This document shows, piece by piece, positions 24,301-35,276 of a stretch of DNA of 64,000 nt. The translations under genes and the position numbers were made by a program. Position 1 is the first letter of the stretch, and each line of letters starts with the position of its first letter. The notes beneath the pieces were generated by a model. That model was not told the DNA's origin and did no database searches. It saw nothing but the letters and a program-made list of their open reading frames with translations. Origin of the DNA: Alnus glutinosa (taxonomy: Eukaryota > Streptophyta > Magnoliopsida > Fagales > Betulaceae); contig NC_084887.1 in NCBI RefSeq assembly GCF_958979055.1, positions 24,983,044-25,047,043 of the forward strand, given 5' to 3'.

Positions 24301-26094
24301 GTTGACGACGGGAAGCATAAATACAAAGACATGAATCGCTTCGCTGCCTATGAGATAGGGCTCAAGACATGGGCTCGATCGGTGGATAAAAGTGTCGATC
24401 CTAGAAAAACCAAGGTCTTCTTCCAAGGAATCTCACCGGATCATTTTAGGTAAGTTATTAAAGAAATTATTTAACAAGAAGTAAAAAAGTTAAGTTGTTA
24501 ATTAAAGAGTAATTATGGTCATCAAAAAGTGAAAAATAAATTGCCAAAAAGATTAAGATGGAACCATCCACTCGTAGGGGAATTGATACTGCATGTGGTT
24601 TCATAGAGACTGCATGTTGTGGGCATAAAAATGATAATATACCAAGACTTGCTGAATTGCCTTGGTGGCATTTTGTGGTGAAACCTCATGCATGTGGGTA
24701 AGCCAAATATTCTTTTAAATTACACACATATAGTTAAAAATTATTTTGATTGATTCCTTCTTTAACTTTTTGAGAAACCTCACTTATCTTTCTAATTTTT
24801 CATGGCATTTGCATGCAATCACTTCCTAGACTTTAAAACCTCTCAATTTCATGTATTCAAGTTTAAAATGTCACCCTTCCGTTAAATCCTAATGGAGGAA
24901 GCTAAAATACTCAAAATACCTCTTTTTTTTTTTTTAATAAAAAAAAAAAAAAAAAATCAAGTTAAGCTTTTCAGTAACCCACGGCCAGACCCGCCTCGTA
25001 AAAATAAAATAAAATTAGTTAAGGTAATTTTGTAAATTTTATAAGAGTATAAATGACATTTCACCCATCAACCATTTGATTTAACCTTAAATTCTAAAAG
25101 GAATGCTAGAGTTCCTTCTAGTGTTTTTCTGTAAGGACATAAATGTAATAAAAAAATTACATTTATATTCTTCTGGATAACATGAATGCAATTTTTTAAT
25201 TTTTTATTTACATTTATGTCATTTCAGATAGACATCAGAAGAATACTAGAATGAGTTCTAGCATTCCTTAAATTTTTATGCAAACTTTTAACAGATGGTG
25301 CTCTAAGATTGATAGTTTTTAAAATTTAAAAGAGTAATTACAAATGCGATAAAATAAGATAAAGGTAAGTGGAGTTTCCTTAACTACTTAATTTCTTCAT
25401 GGAAGTGGAGTACTATATATTTTACACAGCAACAAGACAATGATAATAACCTTGAAAGTCAATAATAAGCTAACAATCATAACGTGTTTCTTTTTTATGA
25501 GCAACAACTTTTCCATTGGTAGAAGTCTAGTGAAAAAAAAAATAAAAAAATGCTACCATATGTGTTTAGCATCAAATTGAAGAACCATCTGGCATAATTA
25601 AAGCACTCAATAGATCAATAAGTAGGTTTACTAGCCATATATAAAGCACTCAATAGAGCAACAAGCAACAAGCAATGAGCTATTTGTTTTCCAAAAAATA
25701 ATAGAGTTTGTTTGTGCTTGGATTACCTTTTCCATATTCTCATAATTTTACAAGACCCTCCTGGCCTCCCATCTTATATTTCTCTCATTGTTTAACCAGC
25801 GAAAGTTATCGGGGGCTCCATAATGGAAAGAACTGCAATGGAGAAGTAAAACCCGCACTTGCAGATAAACATCCATGGCACCAACATCCAGCAGAACTAG
25901 CATTGGAGAAAGTGTTGCGTAACATGTCAAAGCCGGTGCACTTGCTCAATGTTACAAGAATGTCGGTACTTAGAAAAGATGCGCATCCATCGGTCTACGG
26001 CGTTGGAGGGCATCGTGGGATGGACTGCACCCACTGGTGTCTTGCTGGAGTCCCCGATACATGGAATCAACTTCTGTATGCAGAGCTCATTTAG
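20695..26094 (+). CDS. TBL: Trichome birefringence-like protein (TBL41/42/43-type polysaccharide O-acetyltransferase), copy 1
   Basis: Five exons: 20695-20951, 22017-22188, 23556-23728, 24291-24449, 25800-26094 (1,056 nt, 351 residues), all with GT-AG borders. Residues 1-20 form a hydrophobic signal peptide or anchor. The TBL domain follows (CDLYDGRWVYDNSYPLY, then CQRNGRPDKLYLKYRWQP), then the PC-esterase/DUF231 domain with the GDS motif at 105-107 (FVGDSLCLNQWQSL) and the DxxH motif at D329-H332 (DCTHWCLAGVPDTW). These are the conserved residues of Golgi acyltransferases that acetylate xylan, mannan or pectin; the acceptor here is unknown. The family is usually 350-450 residues, so this is complete. 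Val310 replaces the basic or polar residue usual in the SxLRKD motif. Start chosen by TATA distance. Introns hold several transposon remnants. Confidence 0.93.
22357..22862 (+). mobile_element. TRIM-like miniature LTR retrotransposon in TBL copy 1 intron 2
   Basis: A repeat of roughly 115-125 bp occurs at about 22357-22484 and from 22750 to about 22862. Both contain ATCCTAAGTGTCTCA, TCAT-TGTATATAAGC and TTAG. Just after the first copy, TTTGGTATTAGAACC resembles the initiator-Met tRNA primer site. The interior is only about 265 bp and non-coding, as in TRIM elements. The right LTR looks truncated at its 3' end, so limits are approximate. Confidence 0.6.
22957..23271 (+). mobile_element. LTR remnant in TBL copy 1 intron 2, right part lost
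   Basis: Begins near TGACAGCTGGTCCCACTCTG and matches 37650-37868 of copy 2 (AAAACGTGGGTGTTCACAC, ATCTTCCGGAACGTGGG). It stops abruptly at GCATGATTGTC, where copy 2 continues to an LTR-like end (TTTCCCAACA). Confidence 0.5.
23771..24237. mobile_element. Family 1 MITE within TBL copy 1 intron 3
   Basis: Inverted arms (TAAGTTTTATTTCATCAACA and, inverted, GAGAAAACTTCGTTAATAAC) with inner matches. It ends about 50 bp before exon 4. The unit 2 counterpart is at about 39186-39700. Confidence 0.6.
24772..25380. mobile_element. Family 1 MITE in intron 4, with a second MITE nested at 25098-25270
   Basis: Outer arms are TGAGAAACCTCACTTATCTT and, inverted, AGGAAACTCCACTTACC. Inside it, an independent inverted repeat (AAGGAATGCTAGAGTTCC at the left, inverted TAAGGAATGCTAGAACTC at the right) marks a nested 173-bp element. 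In unit 2 an internal deletion removed most of this pair. Confidence 0.6.
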
Positions 26095-29000
26095 AAATAA
26101 TAAGTCGTTTTTTAGCCGACACTATTCAAACGACTTAAAATGAATAGTATATATTAATTTTCTTATTCTTTTTTTTTTCTTTCTAAAAACGACACTATTC
26201 GAATGACGACCTAAAACTTATGATTTTCTTTTGTAATGGTATAAGAAATGTTATTTGCCGGCTGCCACGTAGATGTTATTTCTGTTGGGGACAATGTCTT
26301 AAAACCCAATTTGATTTGTATGACATTTCGGTTTATTTATTAATAAATTTGCTTATTTTTCAAGATAAATTAACTAGAACATTGGACGTGCTTGTGACTT
26401 TAATGTATATGTAGTCCTTAAGTTACATTGAATATAATTGAAGCATGTTAATGAGATTATCACACAGATCAAGGATTCAAGGCATAATACTTTGTTAGTT
26501 CGTATACAGTCGGTAATGTAATTGAACATTCCATTTGCTTGTAAAAATACTAACTGCAGCAGCAAGCAGGCTTGGAAACAGTACTGTAGGGAACAGAACA
26601 ATAGAATCGGTTGGATGGGAGGCCGGTGATGTAAGATGCTTACAGATGATGGTTGGTAGGTGGCTTGTGACTGGAGAAGGCTAGGGTGGGGAAACACAGC
26701 AGATTTGGCCTTCAAGATGCAAAAAACACAAGAAGAAGAGAAGAAGCTATAAGAAAATCTTAGAAAAGGAAAAGAGAGAGGTGGGAAAGTAAGTCCTCCG
26801 ATCCCCAGTCGGCAGTAACAAGGAGATAGAGATCAAAAGTGGAATATAGAAGAGAAGAAACCAAAGGGACAAGAGAGACAAGATGCTCTAGCTCTGGAAA
26901 GCTCTCTAAACAGCCTTTTATCATTGTATTTGATAGTTAGTTACCAAGATGTTCTTTCCTTAAAGTCAATATAATATATATGCATTCTCAAAAAAAAAAT
27001 ATATATATATATATGCATATTCCTTTTATAATATCATTTCTCAAACTGCTAAATTAAATAGTAGTACTTTATGATATAAGATTATGTATACAGTCTATAT
27101 ATTTTAGGTGATCGATTGAATTGGAAGGTCTGATTTGAATCATCAACTACACATGCAATTGATCTCAAATTAATTGAGCTCAATGAATTTAAAAATATTT
27201 TAAAGATAAGAGGATTATTGTTGGTGCAAGCATACCATTCATACACTTAATTTAGTACACACTTAATTATCTGCCTATATCATGTATTGCCAATCCTTAA
27301 GTTGTATATTCCTAGAATATTTAGTGAGAACTTCTTTGAAAAGGCTAGCTATACATATATAAAATCTTGTAAAATAATACCACTAACTTTTTACCACAAT
27401 GTAAATTACATATATACGTTCCTTTTCCTGATGATTTTATCTTAGTAGATTTACCACAATTAATGTAAATTACAGATCTATATACATATATTCAACCAAA
27501 AAATCACATGATATACATTTTTTAATTTACTGGCCATGCACTTGGCTTCCATCTTCTTCCAAACTATTGTATCATCCTCATCTAGCTCCAAGATGTCTCA
27601 TCACCTCTAATTTCCTTTTTTATCTCCTCGATTTCAATTTCCAATTTTCATCTTCTTCCGATTTGTTTACATCTCCCATAAAGAGTTGCATCTCCTACAA
27701 CCAATCTCAACTAATCCAAAACTTCATAAAAGAAATCATCATTTTAATTACTATAGCAAATAATATGCCGCAATCTCAAAATTATAATATTGTAAGGATA
27801 TTGTTGGACTTACATAGTAAATGCTACACTTTTCATATTTATTTTTTTTAAAATTTAATTTTTAAATGATGTATCCCAGTCCATCATTTAAGGACTGAAT
27901 TTAAAAAGAAAAATTTTAAAAATCTAGCATTTCTCTTTTAAGATTAAAGTCAGTAGGTCCTAGAGTCGTTTTCATGTGTGCGCAGGTACACGATCCAAGA
28001 TGACAAACAGACAAAGAAAGAAAGGATCAACAAACATGGGCCAAATTTGTGTCAGACAGTTCACATCGAACTCCGAAATACCGAGTTAAAAGCCAGAAGA
28101 GGAATTTTCTGTGTGCCTTCAATTTTCGTTTTGGTGGTCGGATCTGTGGGCCTTGCCAAAATCGCAATGATTCTTTTATTGCGTCGGCCCTCGGTACAGC
28201 AACTTTTGAGGACAGTAAGGGGACACACCCAACTATGTTGGCGCCACGCGCCACTCAAGCCTTGCTTCATTAGCTGGGCCGAAACAATGAAAGAGCACCG
28301 CCCATAACTTCGTTTTTCTTCCTCCACGTGGAAGATTGGAGGCTCGGGTCGGACATTACGATTTCATAAATAAAAAGTGTAATTTTAAATTAAATTGTAG
28401 AAAATAAATGTTTAAAAATTAGGATTTAAAATTGTAGGCAAATGAATGATTTTTTGAAAATATAAAATTTTAAGGTTAACCTGTGATTTTAAAGGTCAAA
28501 CTATAATTTTGCCAAATGTTTAGTCACGTTTTTAAAAATTACTTTTTCGAATCGAACATTTTAAAATCACATTTTTTGAAATCGTAAACCCAAACAAGCA
28601 CCCATAACTTGGTATTTTGATTAAATACTTCCGGTAGAGCGATTTCTTCAATGTGCCAACACCTTGGTCCTTTTTTCTACTCTTCCTTCTTCTCTTATGG
28701 CTCATTCTAATTTATTTGTTCATTTTTGCGTACCGGTTTGCAGTTGTTAGGTTTTTCAGGAATTATTTAATCATAATACACATATAAGCAAGTATCGATC
28801 GCTTGAGAAAATTCCTGTGGTTTTCTGGAATATAAGCAAAGAAGCTTCTTCTTTCTTAGTATCTTGGATGGGTGCAACTGTGCAAGGAAAGTGGAAACAC
28901 CTTGTTAATGTTATGGACCTAAACACCAAGCGAAATTGAATCAACCTTAATTAAGAAAAAGTGAAATTGAAGAATAATAATTCCCCTGCTGATTTCGATA

Positions 29001-29670
29001 TAACTTTGGGAATTCATACAAAAGCTCCTTCCTTATATAACCCAAAATATTGTTCAAAACACTATACATATGTTGGGTAATTATCCTTCCCCAAATCATA
29101 AATGGGTCTTCGGAATGCCCAGCCCAACCAGGTCCAGAAGCTTGGGCTGATCAATTAGTCATGTTCTCTTTGACTAGTAAGTTCTTATGCGGACAAAAAG
29201 ACCTCCTCGGAATAGCGAAGTTTTTGTTCGGACAAATGAGCACTTCTTCGGAAGGAAATGAATGTCAAGCATTTAGAGCTTCTTGGTGCTCGGAAGTTTA
29301 CAATTATACCGAGCACACCTGGCAAGCAATCACGAAGCATCCGAAAGCGGAAGATCTCCTCATTTATTAAAATCTTTGATCATTTATTAGACATGAGAGA
29401 TTAGATGGTCAAATCATATCAGAATATAGGGTGGACAGCAGTGTTACGCGCCGCTCCACAGGCCGACTCATCATGCCAAAGGGTCAGAATACCATAAATG
29501 ACCGTTAATCATATCACATTCTATCACTGTTCACTCACGTTAATTGGACGTTGACGATTTAGAAAGCCCACACGTGCAAGTTCATGAGAGAAATGCGATA
29601 TAATAGCATTTATTCTCATTTTCAAAAAATCATCACTAACTTAAACATCGGAGAAGGCGGAGGCGGGTAA
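26095..29670. other. 3' flank of TBL copy 1, no gene recognised
   Basis: Shared with unit 2 except 27790-29010, which is present only here. The stretch 29040-29620 (TTCGGAATGCCCAGCCC...CGCTCCACAGGCCGAC) is GC-richer, conserved in both units, and looks like an old LTR fragment. A GC-richer segment at 27980-28330 is unidentified. Open frames are short and lack motifs. Confidence 0.5.
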
Positions 29671-29880
29671 AATCTTCTATCAAGGGACTACAACTACCGC
29701 CGAAAAACTGAGGGGACAAAAAACTCCCTAGGCCAAGAAAAGTTAAGACAGAACCACCCCCAGGAGAGGGAAGGCGTGGAAGCCTCCCCCCCCCCCCCCC
29801 CCCCGGGGCGGGCGCAAAAAATAAAACCTCCTAAAAAACGCTCTCTCTCTAGAGAATCCTCGAGACCCTCTCTGATTCCT
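29671..29880 (-). mobile_element. Fragment of the LINE-like family, with a C-homopolymer
   Basis: Shares TCAAGGGACTACAACTACC, AGGGGACAAAAAACTCC (GAGGACAAAAAACTCC in the relative), AAGAAAAGTTAAGA and GGAAGGCGTGGAAGCCTCC with 17810-17985, in the same orientation. It contains a C-run of about 18-19 bases near 29787. It lies exactly at the end of duplicated unit 1. Confidence 0.6.
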
Positions 29881-29899
29881 ATATATAGAGTATGCGGAG

Positions 29900-30240
29900 G
29901 CAGTTCATTGGAAAAAATCAATTGCACACCCATGCGATTACACTGTTAACGACTAGCGATTAATTATTAACAAATTAACAATTATTAATGATTAATAACC
30001 GCTCGTCCGTCCAGTCGTGTTCAATTCTATTATTGTTTCTAACCTTCTGGCGACGTAAGAGCTTCTACTGCAAGACACGCATCTTAATCATTTAAAATAA
30101 TTAACCATTAGTTCGGTGGTGATTAAAGAATTTGATTTGAGGCAAATGTGGTTAAAGAGAAGTCATTTTTATCTCACGCTGTTGGATACGGTGGAATGCC
30201 TCATAAACTTTGGATTTTAACGTGCATTTACAAAAAAAGA
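29900..30240 (+). repeat. Direct repeat of 32785-33110
   Basis: GTTCATTGGAAAAAATCAAT starts both copies; they stay colinear through CTTCTGGCGACGTAAGAGC and GGTTAAAGAGAAGTC to TTGGATTTT-ACGTGCATTTA. There is no coding frame. This third repeat class lies between the two main units, so the junction is more complex than a simple head-to-tail duplication. Confidence 0.85.
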
Positions 30241-30244
30241 AGAA

Positions 30245-30850
30245 GAAGGTTTCAGAGGTAAGTCCCAGAAACTAAATTAATATCACAGTCAACTTTTCCT
30301 TCCAAAAACTAAATTGGTCAAGAGGATGGTTCCCTTGGCCAAAATGGGGCTTCTTTTTCTTTTTTCTTTTTTCAATTTTATTTTAAGTTTTTAATAGTTT
30401 AATTAATTTTTAAAAAGATTTTTTATTTTTTATTTTTTTATACTAAAACATAGGTACTCTCATGGGTTGATATCTAGCAGACCGTTAGTTTTTATATGGA
30501 AAACTTGACTGAAGTTCTAATTTTTGTTTTTTCCTAAAACAGAAGAATCATCTGTAGTGTGAATTAAAACTCAGGTACTAAAAAATAAAATTTTTAAAAC
30601 TGAGGGACTAAAAACGTATATAACCTAAAGTCTAATGACTTGAATAATAAACCCGAACACAAGAACCAAAAAAGAGTAAATTCTTCAAAGTTAAGGGCCT
30701 GACTCGAAGTAATGCAAGCTTCCGATGAAGTCCGCTAGTCAAGAGGAGTTGGACCATCTTATTAAGATGAACTGGCGAAGTGTTCACTTTCAAATGGAAA
30801 CTTGCAAGGGAAGACGTACGATTTTGTGGAAATTAAAAACGAGTAGCTGG
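30245..30850. other. Spacer between duplicated units, nothing recognised
   Basis: AT-rich with no motif, splice-supported frame or transposon end recognised. Confidence 0.5.
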
Positions 30851-31220
30851 TTAGAGCAGTCCCAGCAGCTTATGTAAAAGCCACTGTAAATCTACAATAC
30901 ATAAGAAAACCACAAAAATGCTCCTCCATCAGCTTCGCTATCTCAACGCCAGTTTACATTTGTTGAAGATCGGTGAACAGTGCAACGCCACATGTGGAGT
31001 TGCACTGTTCATACATGGGTTTATTTTTTTATTGTTTCTTCACCATGGGAAAGCTTCTAGATGGGTTTCTTCTGCAGAATTTCTTCGTCTCTCTCTTTGT
31101 GTCGTTGGAGGTTGAAACGCTCGAAGCTAGGCGCCTCGCCGGCCAACGAAAATTCCCGATCGTGTCGTCGATGGACAACCTCGCCGTCGATGGAGTCCCT
31201 GATCCTCCAGCATCTGATTT

Positions 31221-31360
31221 TTGGCTATAGGCGTGACGCTTTTGCCAGATATCGCGATGGAGATTCTGATTCCGGCGTGCGCAGTGGTGGGGATCGGGTT
31301 CTCGTTGGTCCAGTGGCTCATCGTCTCCCGCTTCAAGGTCTCGCCAAGCAACGACTCCGA
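31221..31360 (+). pseudogene. Captured 5' exon fragment of a vacuolar H+-translocating pyrophosphatase (AVP1/VHP type)
   Basis: The frame reads GVTLLPDIAMEILIPACAVV, then GIGFSLVQWLIVSRFKVSPS, the first membrane helix and flank of type I plant H+-PPases (typical pattern LLP-L-TEILIP-CAV-GI-F-L-QW). The triplet at the expected start is TTG, so the initiator was lost or lies outside the captured piece. After about 45 codons similarity stops. The intact enzyme has about 765 residues and many helices, so this is a non-functional piece. Confidence 0.72.
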
Positions 31361-31378
31361 CTCGGATCGAGACGGAAG

Positions 31379-31708
31379 GGAAAGTGGCGGAGATGTGAAA
31401 GAGGAGGAACACGGCGAACCACTCGTCGTCGAAGTTATCGCCAAAGTGGAGCTTGTCGTGGAGGTGGGGAGATCGGAGGGGCAGAGGTAGGAGGGTTTGG
31501 ATTGGGACAAGAGCGAGAGAGCGAAGGGCTCGTGCTGCCAGGTATAGCCTTCGATATAGGGCGAGAGAGATTGTAGGATTTGGAGGTGGAGGGATTGGAA
31601 AGAGGAGGGCTCGGGAGGGGTAGTGTTGGGATTTAGAGCGAAGTCTGGGAAGATAGTGTAGAAGACGGTGTTGTCTGGGAGCCTAGAGTTCTGTTGGGAG
31701 AAGATGGA
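31379..31708 (-). pseudogene. Captured fragment of an ecdysoneless/SGT1-family gene, one frameshift
   Basis: On the minus strand, 31708 downward reads SIFSQQNSRLPDNTVFYTIF, then LQSLSPYIEGYTWQHEPFAL, and after a frame change LHDKLHFGDNFDDEWFAVFL and LFHISATFP. Ecdysoneless-family N-termini share this order: D-TV-Y-IFPD, P-I--Y-WQ-EPF-L, and L---FGDN--DEWF-VFLL--IS. The frame shifts near 31466-31469, in a run of four Gs that probably lost one base. No start codon or downstream exons. It overlaps the end of the H+-PPase piece region. Confidence 0.7.
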
Positions 31709-31736
31709 GTCGTGTCGTCGATGGACAACCTCGACT

Positions 31737-31790
31737 GGGTGAAAGTGCAGATCGTTTGTTTGATAAAATGCCGGTGAGAGATGATTTCAG
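31737..31790 (+). pseudogene. Captured PPR-protein snippet
   Basis: About 17 codons read ESADRLFDKMPVRDDFS, the conserved core of PLS-class pentatricopeptide repeats (A--LFD-MP-RD--S). It is short but the motif is distinctive. It lies directly after the second copy of a 24-bp direct repeat (31710-31733). Confidence 0.5.
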
Positions 31791-31986
31791 TTTTGTAGGG
31801 GAGTGGATATGAGGTTTTAACAAAAATAATAAAAAAATATTAAAAATAATTATTTTAATAAAATAGATATAAATTTAGATAATCTTGAAGAGTAGTTTTA
31901 AAGATAGTTAACTAAACTAGCAAAAAAATAGATTTTAATTATATAAAATAGATTAAAATTTAGATGATCTGCTGGGAGTAGTCTTA

Positions 31987-32410
31987 CATTAATGCTGTTG
32001 GAAATTCCAGCCCATTAAACTTGAAGAATGGTTCTAATGGGACCCTATTGCATTGAATGTCTAGCTTTACTTTAGAAATAACTATTCAGTAGTAATGATG
32101 CATGTCCCACGCGTACCTTGACAAAGCTCAACAATTTACTAGTCAACGTCAACGCATGCAAAATATTTGGTCTCAACCGACATGACTCCCACTCCACACG
32201 CCTAAATATTTATTTTTAGGCCAACCAAAAATCAATAATGCAATTTTTCCATAATTTTATCTCATTTTGTTTTTACTTTTGCCTCTTTGCGTCTAGAAAA
32301 AGGCACCCCTTTCGTCACTTAAATATTTCATTTGCCACTGTTTCGGTCACGTTGCAATTGGAAGTCAGCGAACTCTATATATATAGTGGACTATAAGCAT
32401 TAAAAATCTT
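31987..32410. other. Spacer before duplicated unit 2
   Basis: No gene or transposon end recognised. Confidence 0.45.
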
Positions 32411-32673
32411 TAATATTATTAGTTGCTTTGAGTCTCACTAATATCCTAATAAGGCTTTGTCAAGTTATGACTCAGTTGTACTTTAAATATCGTATGCGGT
32501 TCAAATATAATGGGTAAAAGATATAGACAACTAAATGACAATATATATGTATGAGAGTATATAATTATGGCGAAGAGGTCGATCGAAGAAAAGATTACCG
32601 CGCGTTGATATAATAGGGTAAAAGATAGATTTGTATATGGTACAAAAAACGGTGCAAATAAGAAGAAATATTT

Positions 32674-32709
<36 letters not shown>

Positions 32710-32784
32710 GAGTAAGCGGAGGTGGTTAATATAGTAATCGCCTCTTACTACTGCTAACCACACCATTAGATCTAGGCGTGCGAC

Positions 32785-33110
32785 TGTTCATTGGAAAAAA
32801 TCAATTGCACACCCACACAGTTACATCGTTAGCGACTAGCAATTAATAACAAATTAGCAATTATTAATGGTTAATAACCGCTTGTTGGTCCAGTCGTATT
32901 CAATTCTATTATTGTTTGTAACCTTCTGGCGACGTAAGAGCTCTAATGGAAGACACGCATCTTAATCATTTAAAATAATTAACCATTAGTTCGGTGGTGA
33001 TTAAAGAATTTGATTTGAGGCAAATGTGGTTAAAGAGAAGTCCTTTTCATCTCACGCTGTTGGATACAGTGGAATGCCCCCATAAACTTTGGATTTTGAC
33101 GTGCATTTAT
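32785..33110 (+). repeat. Direct repeat of 29900-30240
   Basis: See the partner entry. It is followed by a short A/G run and AT-rich DNA to 33500 containing a tandem ATTCGATTCGA-type stretch near 33400. Confidence 0.85.
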
Positions 33111-33504
33111 TTTTTTAAAAAAAAAAAAAAAAAGGGGGGGTTTTAGAGGTAATTAAGTCTCGGCGGGGGTCACATTATTTGTTGCTTTCCACACCCTACA
33201 CGTTTGGTTAGAATAATGAGGTCACGATGCTAATTGGCAAGTTGTTTTGGCGTTTAGCCAGTTTAGGCCTTGCAATTATGGGTTTAAGATAAACCCAATC
33301 CAGTCGCTTGTGAATTCGATTCGGTCTCGATTTGAATAATAAATTAGCCGTTTGTAAACACAATAATATATTCGAGTATTAAATAAGACATACTTGTATA
33401 AATTCGATTCGATTCGAATAAGCTTGTATAAACTCGTATAACTTCATTTTTACAAAAAAAAAAAAAAATTTCGTATTATTTAAATTTTGTAATGAGAACA
33501 CCTT

Positions 33505-34820
33505 AAGTAAAAATTTACCATTGGTTAATATAATTGGTTTAAATTACAAATCATTACTTGTAATATAAAAAATAACGGTCAGGTTCTTGTGGTAAGCAAA
33601 AATTACAAATTACTTATTGAATTTATTTTTTGTCCACAAACTTAATAGAAATGGTTAGATTGCCACGCCGGTCTAATAAAAATGCAACACGTCACTCTTT
33701 ATAAAAAAAAATAAATATTAATATATTAAAAATTTAAAACTTCTTATATTCCGAAAAGACACGTAATTAATTAAATGACTTCTTATCTTACTCATGAGGA
33801 GATAGATCATTAGAAATGAATTTCTTTTTATCCTGTAAACTAGCTGATTTTAAAAATGATTTGTCCGGAATTGTACTCAATTATATTTCCTTATTTTAAG
33901 TGATTTTTTATTTTATTTTATTTATTTGTTTATACACATATTGGATGCCCATAATAACTTCATTTTGTGTTTAGAGAAGTGATTATTATACGACTTCAAC
34001 AACCTAATTTTTTTTAAAAAAATTAATTATTAAATTAATTTTTTTTACATGTGAGTCTAAATATCTAATGATTAATCTTAAAAAAAAGAATTATTAAAAT
34101 TATACTAAAATTATAAAACATATCATATGTCTCTTAACTGTCCCCGTTGGCCACAAAATGCCACAAAATATCGTAATCTCCATCCAACCAATGGGAAGAA
34201 AGAAACACGAAGGAAAAAAAAGAGAAAAAAGAAGCAATTCTAATAAGAATAATGATTCAATGCCACCTGAATATACAACTTTTCACCATCTTACCTACGT
34301 GACAAGGTGGTCCCCTACTACTTTTTGAATTTTTTTATTTTTTAAAAATAAATTAAAGTGGGAGACCACTTTGCCACATAAACAAGGTTGTGAAAAGTTG
34401 TATATTTAGGTGGTAGTGAATCATTACTCTTATAATAATAATACGCAACCCCTGACCAAATCAGGCTCCTTCTAAGGTTAACGTGAACGAAATTGTCTTT
34501 TCTATTATTTTATTATTATTATTATTTATTTTAAAAAACCAACTTCTTGTTTTTTTTTTTAAATAATAATAATATTTTAAGTTTTTAATTTTTAATATGT
34601 TAATATATTTTTTATTAAAGTTGTCACATGTCGCGTTTTTATTAGACTGACGTGACATCCTAACGATTTCTGTTAAATTTGTTGATGGAAAACGAATTTA
34701 TGGAATAATTTGTAATTTTCGCCTATCACAGGACCTTACAATTATTTTTTATACCACAATGAGTGATTTGTAATTTAGGCCAATCGCATAAACCAATGAT
34801 GCAAATTTTTCTAATTTTTA
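33505..34820. mobile_element. Long-TIR element (arms about 270 bp), family 2
   Basis: Left arm about 33505-33770 pairs with right arm about 34560-34820. Shared blocks include AAATTACAAATCA, TATAAAAAATAA, CAAAAATTACAAATTA versus CGAAAATTACAAATTA, TCTAATAAAAA-GC and AATATATTAAAAATT-AAAACTT. The interior has no coding. Long TIRs without a gene point to a non-autonomous Mutator-like element. A smaller MITE (34246-34430) is nested inside. Confidence 0.65.
34246..34430. mobile_element. Short MITE present only in unit 2
   Basis: About 65-bp inverted arms: AGAATAATGATTCAATGCC on the left and, inverted, AGAGTAATGATTCACTACC on the right, both followed by ACCT-AATATACAACTTTTC. Unit 1 has an uninterrupted CTAATAATAATACGC at this point, which gives the empty site. 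The exact target duplication is unclear because the target is an (AAT)n tract. Confidence 0.8.
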
Positions 34821-35276
34821 AAAGGAAAACTTCACCTGACCCATTTGAATTTTTATTATACTTGCAATTACCTTCATAAATTTCAAAAACTCTCAATTTA
34901 ATGTATCAATCTTTCAATTCCACTTCTCCGTTAGGATTTTTTGTTAAATTAATCTTAATGGATGAGTGTCAAAATTCTCAAAATACCCATCATTTTTTTA
35001 AGGTAAAAAAGAGAAAAATAAAATTGCATGAATTTAACGTTTGTCAGAATTTAATAGAATTTGCAAAAACACCCACGCTTGAATTTTTGGATTTTTTTTT
35101 TTTTTAAAAAAAAAAGGTATTTTGAAAATTTTGACAAGATTAAATGGATTGATAAAAAATAAAATAAAAAAAAATTGAATTATTGATACACTAAATTGAG
35201 AGTTTTTTTTAATTTTATGGAGATAATTGCAAAAGCAGTGACAAATCAAAAAGATTAAATGAAGTTTCATCTTTTT
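34811..35276. mobile_element. Family 1 MITE upstream of TBL copy 2
   Basis: Counterpart of 19711-20186, with the same inverted ends (AAAAGGAAAACTTCACCTGA and inverted AAAAAGATGAAACTTCA). The duplication therefore postdates this insertion. Confidence 0.6.

Larger units (their letters stand above)
16821..29670 (+). repeat. Duplicated unit, copy 1
   Basis: Matches 32411-44628 in the same orientation with high identity over promoter, all TBL exons, introns and several kb of 3' flank. Interruptions in this copy are a transposon block at 17100-18797 and segments absent from copy 2 (about 22559-23053, 24896-25250, 27790-29010). Boundaries were set by eye where colinearity begins (ATTAGTTGCTTT) and ends (GGCGGGTAA). 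Confidence 0.88.
30854..31983. mobile_element. Non-autonomous Harbinger-like element with three captured gene fragments (Pack-type), copy B
   Basis: Ends are GAGCAGTCCCAGCAG and, inverted, GACTACTCCCAGCAG (13 of 15 matching), flanked by TTA on both sides (30851-30853, 31984-31986). The right subterminal region (AAAATAGATT, AAATTTAGAT) resembles that of 15187-16239, so both belong to related families. The core is about 50-55% GC in an AT-rich setting. It carries fragments of a vacuolar H+-PPase (plus strand), an ecdysoneless/SGT1 protein (minus strand) and a PPR protein (plus strand). A perfect 12-bp inverted repeat lies at 30975-30986/30999-31010. No transposase. Confidence 0.75.

Noticed and set aside
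31029..31576. Frames of 127-171 codons in the Pack element treated as real genes
   Set aside because: They are mixtures of captured fragments in several frames, with a frameshift and lost start codons.
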